This document shows, piece after piece, positions 6,727 through 8,407 of a stretch of DNA of 8,407 nt; positions within the stretch are counted from its first letter, which is position 1, and every line of letters begins with the position of its first letter. The translations under genes were made by a program, and so were the position numbers. The notes under the pieces are model-generated. The model was not told the DNA's origin, did not search any database, and saw nothing but the letters and a program-made list of their open reading frames with translations. Origin of the DNA: Sphingomonadaceae bacterium (GTDB lineage: Bacteria; Pseudomonadota; Alphaproteobacteria; Sphingomonadales; Sphingomonadaceae); NCBI GenBank assembly GCA_014380205.1, contig JACMKH010000464.1, positions 1-8,407 of the forward strand, in the 5' to 3' direction.

Positions 6727-8118
6727 ATGCCGTTCCTCCCCGATTTCTCGCAAGCCACGTTCCTCCCCAACGATCCGATCGATAATAACTATCTGCCGAT
6801 GGTCCTCGGAACGGTTTCGGCATTCGCCGGCAGTGACGGCGAAACCGTCGAGGCCAATGACTTCTATGTGACCTCGCTCAAGTTCGAGGTGCTCGGCGTC
6901 GAGACCTTCGTCATCCGCGACACCGCCTATGAGGATGGGCTGCTGATCGAGGAGACGTGCGATTTCATCGCGCAGGACAGCGACGGAAACGTCTGGTATT
7001 TCGGCGAGATCGTCATCAACTACCGCTACGACGAGGACGGCAATTTTCTCGGCACGGACAGCGACGGCGCATGGCTCGCGGGCGAGGACGATGCGCAGCC
7101 GGGCTGGCTGATGCCCGACAGGCCGGTCAGGGATTTCTCCTGGTACAATGAACATGCCCCCGACGTCGCGCTCGACCGCACGCGCGCGCTCGGCCGCCAT
7201 CACCGGATCGACACCCAGCTTGGCGAGCTCGAGGTGCTCAAGACGCAGGACAAGACCGAGCTCGAGCCCGGCGTGCGCGAGTTCAAATATTATGCCCAGG
7301 GAATCGGCTTGGTCCGCGTCGAGGAGGATCTCGACGCGAGCGGCGAGCCGGGCCTGGTTATCGAGCTCACCGACACGATCACCGCGGGCTCGAGCCTGCC
7401 GCCGGCGGGCGCGTCGCGGATCGACGCCGATGATTTCGCGGGCGACGGATCGACGCGCTGGGTCACCTTCCTCGGCGAGGACGGCGAGCACAGCGGCGCG
7501 ATCGGCTATTACACCTATGATCTCGCGACGGGCGAGATCGGCGAGGGCCGCATCCTCTCGGCCGACCTCGCCAATGCCGCGGCCGGTGACGCGTTCAAGA
7601 TCAAGGGCGTCGGCGCGGGCCAAGGCATCGGGCTGTTCTTCGTTCCCAACGCGGCCGAGCTCGGCGTCGACCTCGCGGACTACAAGGCGGGTGGGCTGTT
7701 CTTCCAGAACATGCTCACCGGCGACGCCGCCACGCTGTCGGATCGCATGGCCCCCGTGGTCTTTGACGGAGGCGGCAACCCGCTGCCGATCTCGATCTTC
7801 CACGCGCTCGGCGCGGCGCATCAGGCGAACCTGCTCAATCCGGGGCTCGGGCTCCAAGCGGTCGAATGGCTGCCGTTCGACGATGATGTCGTGGAGATCG
7901 GCTTCGAGGACCACCGCCAGACCGAGCAGGGGTTCGACGCCGATTTCGACGACTTCCGCTTCGCCTTCGCCGACGCGCCCGTCGACCCGACCGATTTCGT
8001 GGTGCCGCCCGAGGCGGCGTTCGAGGGGCGCGCGACGGAGGCGACCCCGCCGGCAATCGCGGTCGGCTGGATCGATCGCGCCGGCGCGCTACCCGAGGCG
8101 GAATCCTGGTTGGCTTAA
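6727..8118 (+). CDS. Acidic protein with C-terminal DUF4114-like domain, probably extracellular, function unknown
   Basis: This 463-residue acidic protein has a strong AAGGAG six bases before the ATG. The N-terminal region (about 20-215) resembles a family I recognise but cannot name: NNYLPMVLGTVSAF at the start, DTAYEDGLLIEETCDFIAQD, NVWYFGE and LEPGVREFKYYAQGIGLVRV. The C-terminal region (about 230-417) ends in VVEIGFEDHRQ then GFDADFDDFRF, the FED...D-DFxD signature of DUF4114, usually found in extracellular, calcium-associated proteins. Asp-rich loops (QDSDGN, DEDGNF, DSDG) could bind calcium. I see no Sec signal peptide, no lipobox and no membrane segment; the C-terminus ends ESWLA, acidic then hydrophobic, which would suit type I secretion, though no RTX nonapeptides or exporter genes are present. 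It is divergent from the sigma/FecR/receptor operon, so regulation or function may be linked. It ends 12 bp before the 3' end of tRNA-Tyr. Confidence 0.75.
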   Translation: MPFLPDFSQATFLPNDPIDNNYLPMVLGTVSAFAGSDGETVEANDFYVTSLKFEVLGVETFVIRDTAYEDGLLIEETCDFIAQDSDGNVWYFGEIVINYRYDEDGNFLGTDSDGAWLAGEDDAQPGWLMPDRPVRDFSWYNEHAPDVALDRTRALGRHHRIDTQLGELEVLKTQDKTELEPGVREFKYYAQGIGLVRVEEDLDASGEPGLVIELTDTITAGSSLPPAGASRIDADDFAGDGSTRWVTFLGEDGEHSGAIGYYTYDLATGEIGEGRILSADLANAAAGDAFKIKGVGAGQGIGLFFVPNAAELGVDLADYKAGGLFFQNMLTGDAATLSDRMAPVVFDGGGNPLPISIFHALGAAHQANLLNPGLGLQAVEWLPFDDDVVEIGFEDHRQTEQGFDADFDDFRFAFADAPVDPTDFVVPPEAAFEGRATEATPPAIAVGWIDRAGALPEAESWLA

Positions 8119-8130
8119 TCGCGGCGGCGA

Positions 8131-8216
8131 TGGTGGACGGGGCTGGATTCGAACCAGCGTACGCTCTCGCGGGCAGATTTACAGTCTGCTGCCATTAACC
8201 ACTCGGCCACCCGTCC
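8131..8216 (-). tRNA. tRNA-Tyr (anticodon GTA), CCA encoded
   Basis: Read on the minus strand, it has acceptor stem GGACGGG/CCCGTCC, D-arm GCC...GGC with GAGTGGTTAAT, anticodon stem GCAGA/TCTGC around CTGTAAA (anticodon GTA at 8180-8182), a long class II variable arm CCGCGAGAGCGTAC, and T-arm GCTGG-TTCGAAT-CCAGC. The discriminator is A and CCA is encoded (8131-8133). The long variable arm is expected for bacterial tRNA-Tyr. All stems close without mismatch. Confidence 0.97.
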
Positions 8217-8244
8217 ATCGGGGCCCGCGCGGGCGCGCGCGCGG

Positions 8245-8270
8245 AAGCGGGCCATGACCAATGCCCGCTT
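8245..8270. repeat. 8-bp perfect inverted repeat in the tRNA-Tyr/rlmB divergent region
   Basis: AAGCGGGC (8245-8252) and GCCCGCTT (8263-8270) pair perfectly around a 10-base loop. It overlaps the -10 and spacer of the candidate tRNA promoter and lies upstream of the methyltransferase start, so it could be an operator or a leader hairpin. Confidence 0.45.
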
Positions 8271-8279
8271 GCCTGTCAA
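8251..8279 (-). promoter_or_regulatory. Candidate promoter of tRNA-Tyr
   Basis: On the minus strand a perfect TTGACA (8274-8279) is followed after 17 bases by CATGGC at 8251-8256 as a poor -10. It would start RNA about 30 bases before the tRNA. The -35 match and the spacing are good; the -10 is weak, so this is tentative. Confidence 0.45.
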
Positions 8280-8304
8280 TGTAGGCGTATGCGAGGACCG
8301 CGCA

Positions 8305-8407
8305 ATGGCGCGACGCCGCTCAGCCCGCTCGGCCGAGGGCCGATTTCCCCGCCTCTGGGGCCGGCACGCGGTCGCGGCCGCGCTCGCCAATCCGGCGCGC
8401 GACATCC
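8305..8407 (+). CDS. rlmB: Putative 23S rRNA 2'-O-methyltransferase, SpoU/RlmB family (3'-truncated)
   Basis: Only the first 34 codons are present. The ATG at 8305 has GAGG (8293-8296) eight bases upstream. The N-terminus is basic (MARRRSARSAEG) and runs into LWGRHAVAAALANPARDI, the start of the small substrate-binding domain that opens RlmB/TrmH-family proteins (consensus like YGxHAVxAAL-NPxR). RlmB methylates the ribose of G2251 in 23S rRNA; the SPOUT catalytic domain lies beyond the window. The identification therefore rests on this short motif and on the tRNA-Tyr neighbour, which I recall from sphingomonads. Another TrmH-family methyltransferase is possible. It is divergent from tRNA-Tyr. 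Confidence 0.75.
   Translation, partial: MARRRSARSAEGRFPRLWGRHAVAAALANPARDI

Noticed and set aside
5969..6727. 252-codon plus-strand open frame opposite the sigma factor
   Set aside because: Most of it is the antisense shadow of the sigma gene, and the rest crosses the promoter region without protein-like features.
6643..7914. 423-codon minus-strand open frame opposite the DUF4114-like gene
   Set aside because: Mirror of an acidic gene; its composition is a reflection of that gene, which has a strong ribosome binding site and recognisable motifs.
8131..8160. tRNA-Tyr 3' end as an integration (att) site for an island holding the receptor operon
   Set aside because: I found no second copy of the tRNA 3' end in the window and no integrase, so island integration is unsupported.
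8223..8244. Alternating CG-rich run as Z-DNA or a functional repeat
   Set aside because: Short alternating GC tracts are common in DNA this GC-rich; nothing else marks it.
7148..8257. Plus-strand open frame ending in WIRTSVRSRGQIYSLLPL
   Set aside because: The tail is the classic false translation across a tRNA-Tyr gene read antisense; the rest is Ser/Arg-rich shadow of the DUF4114-like gene.
8115..8405. 96-codon minus-strand open frame over tRNA-Tyr
   Set aside because: It translates the tRNA itself (RVAEWLMAADCKSARES), a well-known artefact, and overlaps the rlmB start.

Overview
The window looks like chromosomal DNA from a GC-rich alphaproteobacterium, most likely a sphingomonad (Sphingomonas or a relative). 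This rests on the hom–glpX neighbourhood, a small secreted protein with the EIVVC...YRLP motif that I associate with sphingomonads, a TonB-dependent receptor with its own FecI/FecR pair, and a tRNA-Tyr next to an rlmB-type methyltransferase start. Taxonomy is inferred from content only; no marker gene is complete enough to settle it.

Left part (1–2314): the 3' end of homoserine dehydrogenase (ACT domain), then a convergent small secreted cysteine-containing protein read on the minus strand, then class II fructose-1,6-bisphosphatase (glpX). A META-domain secreted protein overlaps glpX by 4 bp and is probably translated with it. These are housekeeping metabolism with accessory envelope proteins slotted in.

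Middle (2457–6454, minus strand): a cell-surface signalling operon in the order ECF sigma factor (FecI type), inner-membrane FecR-type sigma regulator, and TonB-dependent outer-membrane receptor with an N-terminal STN signalling domain. By the known model, ligand binding outside is passed from the receptor STN domain to the periplasmic part of FecR, which then frees or activates the sigma factor. The receptor gene, above all its 3' third, is visibly lower in GC than the flanking genes.

Right part (6455–8407): a 272-bp divergent intergenic region carrying an A/T-cored palindrome separates the sigma gene from a 463-residue acidic protein. That protein has a C-terminal DUF4114-like domain and no visible Sec signal peptide. 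It may be the extracellular partner or output of the signalling operon (inference). After it come a complete minus-strand tRNA-Tyr (GTA, CCA encoded) with a candidate promoter, and the first 34 codons of an rlmB/SpoU-type rRNA methyltransferase that runs off the window.

The most interesting unit is the FecI/FecR/receptor operon with the divergent DUF4114-like protein. It resembles the layout of haem-acquisition (Has) systems, where a signal-peptide-less secreted protein sits beside a sigma/anti-sigma/receptor set, but the sequence alone does not show the ligand.
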